64,000 nt of DNA from Blastomussa wellsi (lineage: Eukaryota; Cnidaria; Anthozoa; Scleractinia; Plerogyridae): positions 24,017,088 through 24,081,087 of the forward strand of contig OX393566.1 in NCBI GenBank assembly GCA_947652115.1, in the 5' to 3' direction. Below the pieces are notes generated by a model. It had not been told where the DNA came from, did not search any database, and saw only the letters and a program-made list of their open reading frames with translations. Shown one piece after another: positions 34,722-47,500 of this stretch (positions within the stretch are counted from its first letter, which is position 1; each line of letters starts with the position of its first letter). Made by a program: the position numbers and the translations under genes.

Positions 34722-37700
34722 CGGGGCCTGATATAAAGTTGTAGTTCCGACTAGAACATGCTATGTCACATCAAATGAACCACAATTCAGCGCATGCTCG
34801 CACAAAATCGTCGTTTTCCACCAATTCTTGTTTTTGCTTTGTCACTCAGCGTATATATAATGCATCATATGATTGTGGAGAACTGCAAACAGGTTAAGCA
34901 GACAATCCCTGTGGAAAAACGAAATTATACACGAGAAGTGTTAGCGCAACCGTAGGACACTATAAATTAATCTAGAATTTTCTCCCTTTTAGGATCATAT
35001 CGAGGTACAGCTAAAAATACGAATTGCAGATTTAATACACAGTGCTAACTATGTGTGTTTACGCAAAGCTTAACTAAAAGTACAAAAAAGAATAATATAT
35101 AAGGTGAGAAAAAATATGATTTTTATCTATCTCGATAATTAATTTTGCGTACTTTTTCGAGGCATATAACAGCTGAAAAAATTATCACAGTTGCAGACGT
35201 GAGCGAAGGTAATAAAAAATTCATTTAGCGACTTGTAAGTCAACCGGACAGCCTTTCAAAATGGAAAAAAGAGCAAATATTTGTAAATTAAACTCGTTGC
35301 GTTGAGAAATATTAGTTCGGCATCCTTTTTGACGGTAAAAAGAATATTACTCCAAGATTAAGTGCTGTGCTTTTTCTTTGTTCTCCTTTAAAGCATTTTG
35401 AACTTTAATTTAAATTTAGCAGGCGCTGAGGGTAAATATCAAATGCCCAGGTAACCAAAAGATCTTGAACTTTGTTTATAAAGTTTATTGCTTGTAGAGA
35501 TCTTCACGAAAGCACCAACTCTAGTTTGCAGTGTTTATTTTAAGCTTTGTTCTTTCACAGCATGTAATATCAATTACATCTCGCGCAAAATTAAGGCAGT
35601 TTGTCCGAAGAGCAACGCGTTTTGTATCACTCGGCAATTAAGCGAAAAGCGCTTAAAATGTGTTTTGAAGAATGGGTTGAGCGGTTGCATTTCAGAATTT
35701 GAAAATATTAAAACCACATCATTACATTTTCAAAACTATCCTACTGAGAGATGCCAGAAATTGTATCGATCATCCTTGTGCCCAAACAACGCGAATATAC
35801 AAAGCACCGCCTTTCGCTCGCTCTGCCCTGCAGGTTTGCTGACGCATTATAACAACACAAAATTTCATGAGTTTTGACGAATTGCTCAAATTGGAACAAA
35901 ATGAAAGACAATCGAGTTCATTTGAAAATTCTGTTTCGTGTACTGAAATATCAAGGAGGCCTGCGAAATATCATGCCATACAATGTGAATAATTTTGTCT
36001 TTAAAACGTTGGCTACTGAAAAAAATCCATTAGGACCAAATATCGTCCTTGCGGCACTTGACTAACGTCCAATTTTCAGGTCATTTTTTTTTTTTAGTCT
36101 CTGTTGTGAACTGGCGATTATTTGTGATCTTAAATTTGTCCGCTGGATTTTAATACGAAAAAATATTTTACGGGATAAAAATTGACGCGAAGAGAGTTTC
36201 AAATGACAGCAAGAAATCGATTTCTTTTTTGTCTAAATAACGCAAATGTTTATGTTTCAAATGAGTATACAATGATAATCAAATTTAAAATATTCTTGTG
36301 TTGAAAGTGCTGTGAAAAGTGGCCTTCCCGCGGTTTGTGGCATCAGCTGGCTAATTAACAAAAAAACCTGTTTCCTTTCTCTCTTTTCTTTGTTGATTGT
36401 TTGGTTATTCCAATATCTCAGTTCTGTATTTTTGATGGTGATCTTGACTTGCTCCAGGGCTGCCAGCCGGGAAGTGAATTTCACGCGAGGAATTAAACAG
36501 AAAAAACTCAAATTCTCGGCTGGAAGTCGACCAAGCGTTCATTAATATTAAAGATTTAGTTACTCGTGTTCAGATAATAAGAGCTTGAAGAGAAAATATT
36601 AAAAAACCTGCTGAAGTTTTGCACAAACGACGCGGGTTTTGACAATTCCCCAGCGGAATTTCAAATTCGTTCAGTTACGCACCTCAGATTGTATACGCGG
36701 CCAATTCGGTTTGTTGTTGTGAAATCACCTGCCACTTCAGCATACAGCACAAATAGATTTGAACGTAACGAAAAGCTTCTATCAGCAGGCCAAATTACAT
36801 TTACGCTTTAGCTAATCATAAGGAACTTACCTAATCTTGTCATCAGGCGACGTGCGACGTGAAAGCGACGTTTCACGTCGCATTCAATATAGCGTTCGCG
36901 CGCTTTGCGCGTAGTCGAAACAACGAGTTCAAAATATGTTGCAACCAAAAAGTTGAATGAAAATTTGGCTGAATCTGTCCTGCGATTGCTAATTGACAAT
37001 TCAATAATTTGGGGGCGTAATATCTAAGCATTAATTTGTTAAGCACCACCAATCCTGCCATAAGCTTGTATTGACGGGGTTACAGTGCGAGAAGTTACTA
37101 GTATTTTCATAGATTCGCACAATTACGAAGCTGTCAACGCAACCGCCGATTCAGTTTTTCACTCGGGCACGCCGTAGAAAAATACACGTTTTCAAAAACA
37201 AGTTAGCCGATCGATTGTTTTGGTGGCATGAATCAACAGGCGAATAAATTAAAAACCCGATTTCTTTTCAGAGTACAAAAATAAATTAAGTCATCCAAAA
37301 TATTTTTTTTTATCGAAATAAGTTTTATTGGCTGGAGGTCTTTTGTACAGTAAACAGTTTTAACAGTAGAAAACAAATTACAGCTCGTGGCAATAACTAG
37401 ATAATCGTGTCTGCCTGATTCTTTAAGTCGGAAGCACAACTTTCTTATACGAATAATTATTTCTTTATTTCGTCATAACAACTGTGATATAATTCTATTG
37501 ATTAATGTCCATTTCGTAGTATAATGAGGGTCTTGCCACAGAAAAGAAAAACGTGTTTGCATTCACTTTTTCACCAATCTTTTATTATGACTGTTTTCAG
37601 CTGAATATAGCACTCTCCAAAATCTCCCTCATAACCATTAAAATATAGCTTCTACATGCATCGGTCGATTTGACGTCCTTATCGTACAGAATTTTTAAGG

Positions 37701-38465
37701 ATTCATAATTGGTGTCGCAGATAAGACGTATATTACTTTTCTGGTTCGACTTGCTAATAGATTGTTTCTATGCATTTGAGAGAGTATTGGTAATGTTACA
37801 TACCAACGTCCGGAGGAAGTAATTACTATAATCGAAGGTAGACTCCGCCCAACGGGGTAACTTTTCAAGCCGGAGGCATACAGCTGTTTAGAGAAAGGTA
37901 GTCGGAAAACTGCACGCGACAATCCCGAAAGGTAATTTGGGTGTCAGGAAAGCCAAATAAATCCATAAATACATCAATATTGTAAACAAACATGTGTCCA
38001 TGGCGTCTCGTTCCATTTTCTCATATTTCCCCGAAATGCTAAGAAGAATTTCTTAACACTACCCGCGGGGTTGTCGCGTGCCCTTTCCCCGCCGACAACC
38101 TTTCTCGAAACAGCTGTATATATTAAATAGCTGCATGATCCTTTTTGGCTATCCTTTTTTTTTTGCCACAACACAAAGTCACTGTCACCAGGCAATTACG
38201 CTCCAGTAATATTGACAGGCTCATACAGTCCCCGTGGAAAATGGAACTGTTTAGGACGATGCTGTCACTTTATTTAATAGTTTACCGAATGACATTCAAT
38301 CTTCCAATAATCACTGTAGTTTTAGAGGCAAAATACATAAATTTTTATTATAAAATAACTGAGATGCAACGCGCGCTCTCATTGGTTGATAGGTGTGTTT
38401 AGATAAGAGTATGCAAACACGGTTGTGACGTTTTCGTTTCGTGCGTAGAAAGAAAGAAATATTTT
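34722..38465. other. Gene-free spacer upstream of the receptor
   Basis: Contains whatever promoter the receptor uses, but I see no clear TATA or initiator element. Open frames here (for example 35488-35877 on plus) have no recognisable domain and no splice support. 38368-38430 repeats the dispersed sequence at 7102-7165. Confidence 0.4.
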
Positions 38466-38655
38466 ATAAAAGCAATAGAGGACTTTTGTCGTGTTTACAT
38501 AGCCTCATCTACACACTCGGCGTTTTGGGAGAATTCTCAAAAGTTATGCAAACCCGAGACACAGTCGAGGGTTTGCATAACTGTCTCGAATTCTCCCAGA
38601 CCCCCTCGTGTTTAGATGAGGATATGTAAACACGGCAAAAGTCCTTTATTGCTTA
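38466..38655. mobile_element. Long foldback element
   Basis: Arms of about 90 bases: AGCAATAGAGGACTTTTG, then GTGTTTACATA.CCTCATCTA.ACAC and GGGAGAATTC...GTTATGCAAACCC, all mirrored on the right arm. The loop is only about 10 bases. No ORF. Confidence 0.7.
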
Positions 38656-39457
38656 AATAGCTAATAGGAATGGGATAACGCTGGCAGCTGAAAGATTCAT
38701 CGAAATATGAACAGTTGGCCGAGAAGTGAAGCTTCGAGGGTAACTGAAATATTAAAGACAATCCTTCATGATTACCCCATGGCATTATCCTCCCTGCCTC
38801 GTTCCCAGGCGTCGCTCCTTGGTAGAGCGCGAAGCGCTTTGTGTTATGGGATTGATAGTTCGCGGCTCGCTTGGCGTTGTGGGACTGATGTGAGCTCCCT
38901 AGCCATCAACCTCCGCGCTCCCTGATTCCCCGCCTTACCGCCCTGGCTGACCGACGCATGGGGGCGAGGCAGTTCAGCAATCCAGAAACAGGAGAAAGGG
39001 ATTTATTATTTAATTTGTAACCCTCCAACTGATTTCTACAATGCGCTTTATCGTGGTAAAGAGATAAAACCTATCGTAAAAAGAAATGCATAATTGCAAA
39101 TATATGAAGGCATCAATTTGGAACAAATTCAGTTCCTACCTCTGTTTGACATTTTGGTCTCTCGAACTGAAAGACGTAAGTTTTTCATCTAAGCGCGATC
39201 TAAAAAATCACTGTGTTTATGTTTTGAAATGCCTTGAATATATATCATTTCTAGCAATTATTACTGGTCCGTTATTATTTTTCTAAAATTCCCAATGCTT
39301 TTGGTTGAAACAAGAGCTTGCCAGAGCTAATATTATATTTTGTTTTGAGTGGTTGACTAACAGAACGTAAAACGTGTGCCAGGGATAAATCTTAATGCCC
39401 ACCCTTTTGTTTGACCAAATGTTTGGAATATAGTTAGAAAAAAACGTCATATTTACC

Positions 39458-39623
39458 TACTAGAAGATGGGTATCCATGTTCTATAAGAAAATAATGCCC
39501 GCTTGAGGTCTAGGAAAGCTGCTAGCGGATGCCCGAGCCGTTAGGCGAGGGCATTCAGCTGCTTTTCTAGACCTCAAAAGGGCATTATTTTCTTATAGGA
39601 CATTGGAAAACCCACCTTCTAGC
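39458..39623. mobile_element. Foldback element with CTAGAAG ends
   Basis: CTAGAAGATGGGTATCCATG...CTATAAGAAAATAATGCCC...TTGAGGTCTAG on the left is mirrored by the right arm almost to the centre, giving arms of about 80 bases. Confidence 0.7.
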
Positions 39624-39951
39624 TGGTTTAGAATATAGCATTAAAAGATTCTACAAAATCACCGAATTTACGCGCGCGGGCGGCCTCCTTGTTCGTATTT
39701 CTGGCACTCGCTGCTCAATAGGTCGTCCACATTTTCGTCTCCCCAGTTACCTGAACTTATTTCATTAATATTTGTTTTAACAGCCATAATTAACTGTAAT
39801 GACTATTTTGTACACGACGTTTTCGTCATCTTGGCATACACGACTATCAAAATGTAATCACATAGTTCTAGATACGGAAAGACATGTAAAACAAAAGATG
39901 ATATTCACGTTCTCCCGAAAACGCCTTCTAATAAGTTATCATTTTAAACTT

Positions 39952-40082
39952 GGGGGGGGGGGGGTACTCGACCCATGTTTGGGTATAGGGCATAATCGTA
40001 CGGGCAAAACCATACCCTATCCAGCGGCACGTCCCCGTATAGCCCATCAAGAGAACTCATATAAGGGAGTACTCCCCCGGGG
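39952..40082. mobile_element. MITE family B, complete copy
   Basis: Ends GGGGGGGTACTC and GAGTACTCCCCC are inverted; the left is part of a 13-base G run. The interior contains GGGTATAGGG and CATACCCTATCCAGCGGCAC. A truncated relative lies in the HROB intron at 21682-21738. Confidence 0.65.
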
Positions 40083-40528
40083 TTTGTACAATATTTTAAT
40101 GTATTGTGAATTTTGAAAGGGAAGCTTCTTTAAGCGCATGTTTGTTTTACCTCAAAGCCATCAGACGTATTTGCCTAATATACTGTTATTAAAAAAACAG
40201 AAATGCGTCATTCACACATTGATCAGATGAAAACTTGAAATTTATGAAAAACATAAGATGAAGTAGTAGTTTCATTTCGGATTAGTTTCGTCTATCTGAT
40301 TACTCAATGGATTTGTTATGTTTCCTTTGGTGATGGTTAATTAGAATAAAGTGTATTTGCTATAATTATCCATGCAGCCGTCGTGTTTATAACTGTGGCA
40401 TAAAAATCGAAATGTATAAATTCAACATTTTGTCATTAGTTCGAAAAGTGTGTACTACTCCCAACTTTTTGATGTGTGGAAAATGAACCAAAATTGCTTC
40501 ATGCAAGTGAGACATTGTCTTCACTTAC

Positions 40529-41555
40529 CTCAATCCAATCGTTTACTCTATCTTCCCTGTTGGAGCCTTCTTGGCAGTCCAAATTATTCATGTGCACAGT
40601 CAGCACAGACAATTTGCAATTCGTCTTTAACTGAACATGAATGCAATAAGCATGCTTGTATCAAAACTAACGGTTATATAGCGAGATTCATGTGGCCTGA
40701 AAATAAACTGGTTTTGAGCACAAACAAACTCCAATGAGAAACATGTTTTCTGAGAAAATTTCCTCGCCAGCCAGGTCAAGCATCTTCAATTCAGGTTTAA
40801 AAATGAACATCTTATCTCAATCCGCATCATCATCTGTCGTTGCCTTTTAAGGCCATATCTTAAGTCAATTTTACCATTTATAGCTGGTTACGAACGGCTA
40901 GGTTTGATAAGTGTGATCCGCGCTTGGACGCTGATCTCGAATTCCTCGCCGCCAATGACGTCCTCTAGGCCGTACATCTCGTTATGAAGTGAAAGTTTCT
41001 CATCCTGTGGCTTTTATTTATCGCTAAATTTGCCTTTTAATTTGCAGCCATGGATACCGGATAAAGCACCCGGAGCTTAGCTTCCACAAGACCCTTTAAG
41101 GACGACGACTCTGGATCTCCATCTGCTCTGAGTGAATAATCTTTATCAGTGTTCCTATCTACAGCTCCAAATGCAGTGGGCCAATTGATTTCGCGGTGAA
41201 TTCGTGCACAAGAGAGTGCCATAATTAAAAGCTAGTTATGACACTGGCGTTTTTATTTTCCACGGTACCCGAGCGTTCCTGCGTTCCTGCACGTTCACCT
41301 GAAATACGTTCATTAGAGCCCCTCCATATATATTCGCTTTCAAACCCTTCAAATTTTTTGGAGAGTCAGACAAAGTGGATAAATACTAAAAAAAAACATT
41401 TTTTGGTCAAATTTAACATGTGCTATGATCGAACTATAAATACTTTTGAAGACTGAAACAGTTTTAAAGCGTTCTTTTCACTTACCTCTAATCCAATCCT
41501 TTCTTTTACTTAGTGTGTTTTCGCTATAGGAGTTTTCCCAGTCCGAATTATTCAT
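40529..41555 (-). other. Two related exon-like segments with consensus splice donors
   Basis: On the minus strand, 40591-40529 reads 'MNNLDCQEGSNREDRVNDWIE' (21 codons; first 20: MNNLDCQEGSNREDRVNDWI) then GTAAGTG. 41555-41486 reads 'MNNSDWENSYSENTLSKRKD' plus WIRG, then GTAAGTG. The two share the MNN start, the D-W-I end and the donor, and both lie below a CCATGGATAC block (41050 and 41653). I cannot find matching downstream exons, so this may be a duplicated first exon of an unseen gene or a repeat. Confidence 0.3.
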
Positions 41556-41939
41556 GTATGCAGGCGATTCTAGTGGGAAAACGGAAGCATGGAACATTTA
41601 AGAGGGAAAGAAAGCCTAATGTACAGAAAGAGTACACATGAACACCCAAACCAATTTGCTGCCATGGATACATGAAGCACCTGGAAATTCCAAATTCTCA
41701 ATTTATTCAGAATTTTAAAATTCTGCCATTCTGAAATCTAAGATCATCTAAGGGAAACACACACAACTCAAGTTTAAGACAAATAATGAATCAATATACT
41801 GAACTCAATACAGTCTGTCGGTTTCAATAAGAGGCATCATCGAATTTAACCCGGCCCATGATTTTGGCACATCACGTTTAATTCATACTCGAATACTCGA
41901 AGTAGTCGCGGAGTTCTTTTACACTTATGCATCAGTCAA

Positions 41940-42050
41940 AATAAAGAAGCCTGAAAAAATTGAGGACTTCAACTTGATTGGAACCCGTGACCCCGCGATA
42001 CCGGTGCGATGCTCTAACAACTGAGCTGTACCGTTGTGAGAGCATTATTT
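41940..42050 (-). repeat. tRNA-derived SINE fragment
   Basis: On the minus strand, GTACAGCTCAGTTGTTAGAG (A-box) is followed by ACGGGTTCCAATC (near-consensus B box). A non-tRNA tail runs to TTTTTTCAGGCTTCTTTATT. It lacks a pairing acceptor stem, so it is not a functional tRNA gene. The tail matches part of the foldback element at 30438-30599. Confidence 0.55.
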
Positions 42051-42059
42051 TACCGAGGC

Positions 42060-43946
42060 TGAAAGTGTAGAAACGCTTCCTTCACAGTTTTCCCCATCAA
42101 GTTGACCACGTGACACAGACAAACGTACAACTTCGCTAAGACAGCTAATAGGAAAGCGAAATCGACCTTTAGGATTTTTTACCATCCAATGAAAATGCTT
42201 CGGTTGAAAATTAATAGTTTTAAAAAGTTCCTGACAAATCGTAGAGTTCTTCCACCGGCCGGAACAAATCAGAATTGTTTTCGTTTTTCTGTTGGAAAGG
42301 CTGATATTTTCGTAAGATATGCTCCTTTGTCCTGCAGTTTCATTTCTCTTCAGTGCGGCATATTTAACAACTGATGGGAGCATTGTTTTTAAACCCTGTC
42401 TATTTTATAGCTACAAAAAAGATCCACTTAGTTGAACTCGTCTACATATAATGCAGCGAACAGACATACAGTGTTAATGATTTCAAAGCGGCTGCTTTCA
42501 ACCGTACCTAATTTTGAAATTCATCGACAAGGCGATTACTTTCTGAATTGTCCTTAAACCACTCGTTGCTTTCACTTATTGAAAATTTCTCTTTATTCTA
42601 CAATTTTGCGTTGTATTCCTCTTAGTTTAAGCTACCATGTTGTCATCGTGTACTACAACTTTAAGGAAATGCTCAGCCAATCTCCTGCAGCGTTTCTTAA
42701 TTTTTTTATTAATCGAAATTTAATCGTACATGCATTTACACTAACAAATTCTGCGATGCTTACCATTCGAAACAAATCACTTTTCAAAATGGCTTTGAAA
42801 AGCTCTCTGAAATTGAGGCAACTAAAAACGACAACGATTTGTCCAAAATAACCAAATCATTATTCTATTCAGGAGTTTAAACATCTTTCTGATAATTGTT
42901 ACCCTCGCGTTGTTTCACTAGTAGCTTTCGCGACTGAAAAAAACAATCAAAGTGGCCTCAGAACGAGTTGGAATAGGTAATTGGTCATTTTCTAAACGAG
43001 CAGGGGACTGGGAACGAATGCCTAAAACCAGTTGAATCGAAAAATTAAGCCCGTTACCGGAAAGAGCATCCCAACATCAGTAGGTTTGGTAAAGTTGAGT
43101 GTTATTAGGTTAAATACAAAAACATAGCACACTTTTAAAAATCTTATATTTAAGAGAGCTTTGTATGAATTTGAGGGACATGCGTCCCTCATTCCATACT
43201 AAACTATCTTGTCTCAGGGATTTTTAAAGACCTATCATTAGCTTCCTTTTACGCTCAAATTTCACAATCTGGCCGAATGCCTGTTCGTGTGATGGGATTT
43301 TGTTAATCTAAACCAATCGATGTTAGGCATCTGTACCCAATCCTCTCCTGGTTTTGAAAATGGGTAATTAGGAAAAGCGTTCGATGTGTAAACATGCCAT
43401 TCAACATGCCAGGGAGAGGGAGGGTGGTTACGAGGCTTTAACAATCAAACAAATCAGGACAGAGCCAAGTTTTGAGGGAACTCGCTATTCCTGGTATTCT
43501 TAATGAGACAGGTTCGTTTGGATGTAGAAAAATTGTTCTATTTTGTTATACTTTTGGTCCTTTTTCATCCAAACAAACGCCTGAAATACAAATAACAGGA
43601 CAAAAGTTGCTCTGTGAAATTTGTATGCAGTAGGCAATTAGAAAATCAAGATAGATGCTTCATCGATCATTTTCATCTTTTTAATCTAAATACTTAATCA
43701 TTCATATAAAACAAGGGCTAGTTAGGGGATTTTAACCACTACTAGATTTATCCATAGCGTATAGAAAGTACATGTAAACCTCCGTGTTCAGCCAGCTTTA
43801 ACCACACTAAATTTATCAGAGAGCCAGTAATCTCAAATTTCATTTAAACTACTTCGCATCGGAATACTTAAAAATTGACTGAAAACCAACTATATTCTTC
43901 TCAAAGCTGTTTCAACCCTCAGACTGGCTTCGCGTCTGTTGCATTG
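42060..43946. other. Spacer downstream of the mucin 3' end
   Basis: No gene supported. It should include the mucin 3' UTR. I see no strong canonical AATAAA on the minus strand close to the stop. Confidence 0.4.
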
Positions 43947-44563
43947 TTAATGCAAAATTTCTTCATCTGCCTCCTTGGTGATATTCCCAAACATGGTTCC
44001 CACTGAATTTTTCAGTTTTGTCTCGTATTCATGGCTTTCACAGGATTCACAGCTACATTCGGTTATAACCAGGTAATTGAGAACTTTCACATCACCCTCC
44101 GGACAGGTCATTGACACGCTCGTGCGCGTTAGATTCTTGGGCTTACAACAGAAACACTCCAAGTGGATCCATGGCGAAGTAATGTTTGCGATTGCTCTGG
44201 AGTTGCAAGAACCCTGGCAGGAAGTTTGACGAATTGGCTGAGTGTTAGAACAGCCGAACTCGTCAATGATGCTTTTGTTTTCTGTGTGAGCCTTGCATCG
44301 CTCGACGTGAACTTCGGTCGTTGGTAATGCCGAGGAGATTGATGCTTGTGTGGACAAGTTCGGCCTTGTGGTAGCCGTGCCTTGGGAAGTAATTTGTATA
44401 AGTCTTGTGCTTTTCTCGGGGACTGTTGTTGTTTTCTGTGTAGTGTAGGCTGTTGTTTTAGGTATTGTCTGCACGTTCTTTGTATTAACGGTCGTCAAGT
44501 TCGCCATCGGGCCGACTGATACTCTTTCAGTTGTTGCAGGAGTTGTCGAAAAGCCCGTTATAT
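43947..44563 (-). other. Last mucin exon: PTS linker and C-terminal cystine knot
   Basis: The exon opens with a Thr-rich linker ('[15 protein letters not shown]'), then ten or more cysteines in knot spacing: 'VERCKAH', 'FGCSNT', '[11 protein letters not shown]', 'LECFCCKPK', 'MTCPEGD', '[13 protein letters not shown]'. This matches CTCK domains that end von Willebrand factor, gel-forming mucins and SCO-spondin, where they form C-terminal dimers. The stop is at 43947-43949. Confidence 0.88.
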
Positions 44564-47500
44564 CTGGTGAAGTGGAGATAAAATGAAGTAAAATTACCAA
44601 AAACAAACCAAGAAGCAATTCAAAATATATCCTTTTACAGAGCTGTTAGAAATGAACTCAAACATTTATAACTAAATTGAAACCAACAAGTCGAAATATA
44701 TAACTCCATGTTGTGCAAATCAGTAAAGACGAAATCCATACTGTACTTACTTGATTTTTTATGGCAGAAGCAACATTTTCCATGATCGTCTTGGAGCTCC
44801 TCACCCTGAAATATTAAAATGGTATATAATTGAAAACAACACGATACCCATCTTCTCAAGGTGGGAGGGAGGGAGGGAGGGAGGGAATGGAACTATAATC
44901 AAATCCAGCCTATACTAATAAACTAATGTTTAACGTTCTACTGAAAGCCCATCCATACTATGCATGAGTTGTTGACGAGATGTATGAGTGGTTGACGAGA
45001 TGTACGGTATATCTCGTCAACAAGTCATTCGTTGCATTGTCCTTATATTTTAAAGCCCGTTACTTACCGGTGGACAAGACTTGATATTGCAGGTCTGCGT
45101 GCAAATAACGGAATCACCGAGACACATACACGAGCTGCACGTTCCATTTTCAAACTGTTGGCCGGTCTGGAAAGTGACAACAAAGTTGACTTTATTAGCT
45201 TCGTTAATTCGCTAACCTTGATTGGTGTCATGATGTTAGGCGAAGTCGTGTTCTCGAAGACAAAAACAACACGTCAAATATTGTACCTTTTGTAAAATAG
45301 TGCATGACACTTGAAAATCCTAATTCAATTCTGAATGTTTTATGCATAATTTATATATAAGAAGAAGTATATTGCACAAGTAATGTGCTTTTACAAACCG
45401 TCTGTGATGTTAACTTTACTCTAACCTTGTAAAATGTTTGATTATGATAACACGGACAGTCCAACACAGGCGAGACCAATTTGTTCTTGAGTAAAACCAA
45501 GCCGGGTGGGCATGCCCAGCCGGGTTTGCAGGTTTCCTCTGAACAGCTTGGTATTTCATATTCGGCGAGGTCTGCGCATGTCTTGGTGCAGGAACAGTTA
45601 CTCCAGACACAGCCAGAAGGACCTTACAGATTTGAAGAAAAATCCTTTGATTCAATTTTCAATAATTATATATCGGAGCCAAAAGACCAATTAGACCGAG
45701 TCGTGCAAATGCAAAGCAAAACCAAAAGGAATAGGAAAATCACTTTTTGTGTAATAACGGCAAAAATACGATTTTTCATTTGTATGGTAAAAGTTGATCA
45801 GTGGCTCTCAAATTCACTCCGAATATGATGTACTACAGGGCTGCCGGTTTACTGATATAGGAGAATAAAAGTTCCGAGTTCGAAATTTCTCATTTATATT
45901 GAGGTGGACAATATCATTACAGGCGTACAACTTTCCTCAGCTTTATAACAAAAAATTAACATTTCTAACCTGCTGTGGAAGCTGTAACCTTTTGAGTGGA
46001 TATCGTGAATGTTGGCCTTGCTGTTTTTGATGTTAAAGTTGTTGCGGACTCTGGTGTAGATGTCGTTGTTTTTAGACTTGTTATCTTTGATGTTTTCGTC
46101 TCTTTTGTGGAAGTCGTAGTTGTTGGACTTTTTGTCCCTGATGTTGATGTGGACTCTTGTGTGGATGTTGTCGTTATTGGACTTGTTATCCCTAATGTTG
46201 TTGTGGACTCTTGTGTGGATGTCGCTGCTGTTCGACCTGTTATCCTTAATGTTGTTGTCGACTGTTGTGTGGATGTCGCTGCTGTTGGATGTTTTGTCTT
46301 TGAAGTCGTCGACTCTTGGGTTGGTGTTTTTGTTGTTGTTGTCGACTGTTGTGTGGCTGTCGCTGCTGTTGGATGTTTTGTCTTTGGAGTCGTCGACTCT
46401 TGGGTTGGTGTTTTTGTTGTTGTTGTCGACTCTTGTGTGGATGTCGTTATTGTTGGATGTTTTGTCTTTGAAGTCGTCGACTCTTGGTTTGGTGTTGTTG
46501 TTGTCGGCTCTTGTGTGGATTCTGCTGTTGTTGGACTTGTTATCTTTGATGCTGTTGTCGACTCTTTTGTGGATGTCGTTATTGTTGTTGGAATGTTTGT
46601 CTTTGATGCTGTTGTGGTCTCTTGTGTGGATGTTGTCGTTGTTGGACCTGTTATCCTTAATGTTGTTGTGGACTCTTGTGTGAATGTCGCTGCTGTTGGA
46701 CTTGTTATCTTTGATGACGTTGTCGACTCTTTTGTGGATGTCGTTCTTGTTGTTGGACTTTTTGTCTTTGATGTTGTCGACTCTTGGGTTGATGTTTTTG
46801 TTTTTGTTGTGGATTCATGTGTGGATGTCGTTGTTGTCGGACTTTTTATCTTTGATGTTGATGTCTTCTCTTGTGTGGATGTCGCTATTGTTGGGCGCTC
46901 TGTTTTTGACGTTGTCGATTCTTGGGTTGCTGCTGTTGTTGTTGTTGTTACTGGATTTGTTATCTTTGATGTTGTTGTCAACTCTTTTGCAGCAGATGTC
47001 GTTATTGTTGGGCCTGTTATCTTAGATGTTGTTCTAGACTGTTGTGTAGATGTCGTTGTTGTTGGACTCGTTCTCTTTGTTTTCGTTGTCGGCTCTTGTG
47101 TGGATGTCACTGCTGTTGGACTTGTTATCTTTGGTGTTGTTGTTGACTCTTTAGAGGATGTCGCCGCCGTTGGACTTGTTATCTTTAATGTTGTTGTGGA
47201 CTCTTGTGTGGATGGTATTGTTGTTGGACTTTTTGTCTTTGATGTTTTTGTGGACTCTTGAGTGGATGTCGCCGTCGTTGGACCTGTCATCTTTGGTGTT
47301 GTTGTTGACTCTTTAGAGGATGTCGCCGCCGTTGGACTTGTTATCTTTAATGTTGTTGTGGACTCTTGTGTGGATGCTATTGTTGTTGGACTTTTTGTCT
47401 TTGATGTTTTTGTGGACTCTTGAGTGGATGTCGCCGCCGTTGGACTTGTCATCTTTGATGTTGTTGTGAACTCTTGTGTGGATGTCGTCGTTGTTGGACC

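Noticed and set aside
35488..35877. 129-codon plus-strand frame in the receptor/mucin spacer
   Set aside because: No recognisable domain or splice signals; composition like the surrounding non-coding DNA.
41940..42050. Functional tRNA gene
   Set aside because: A and B boxes are present but no acceptor-stem pairing and the sequence runs into a SINE tail.
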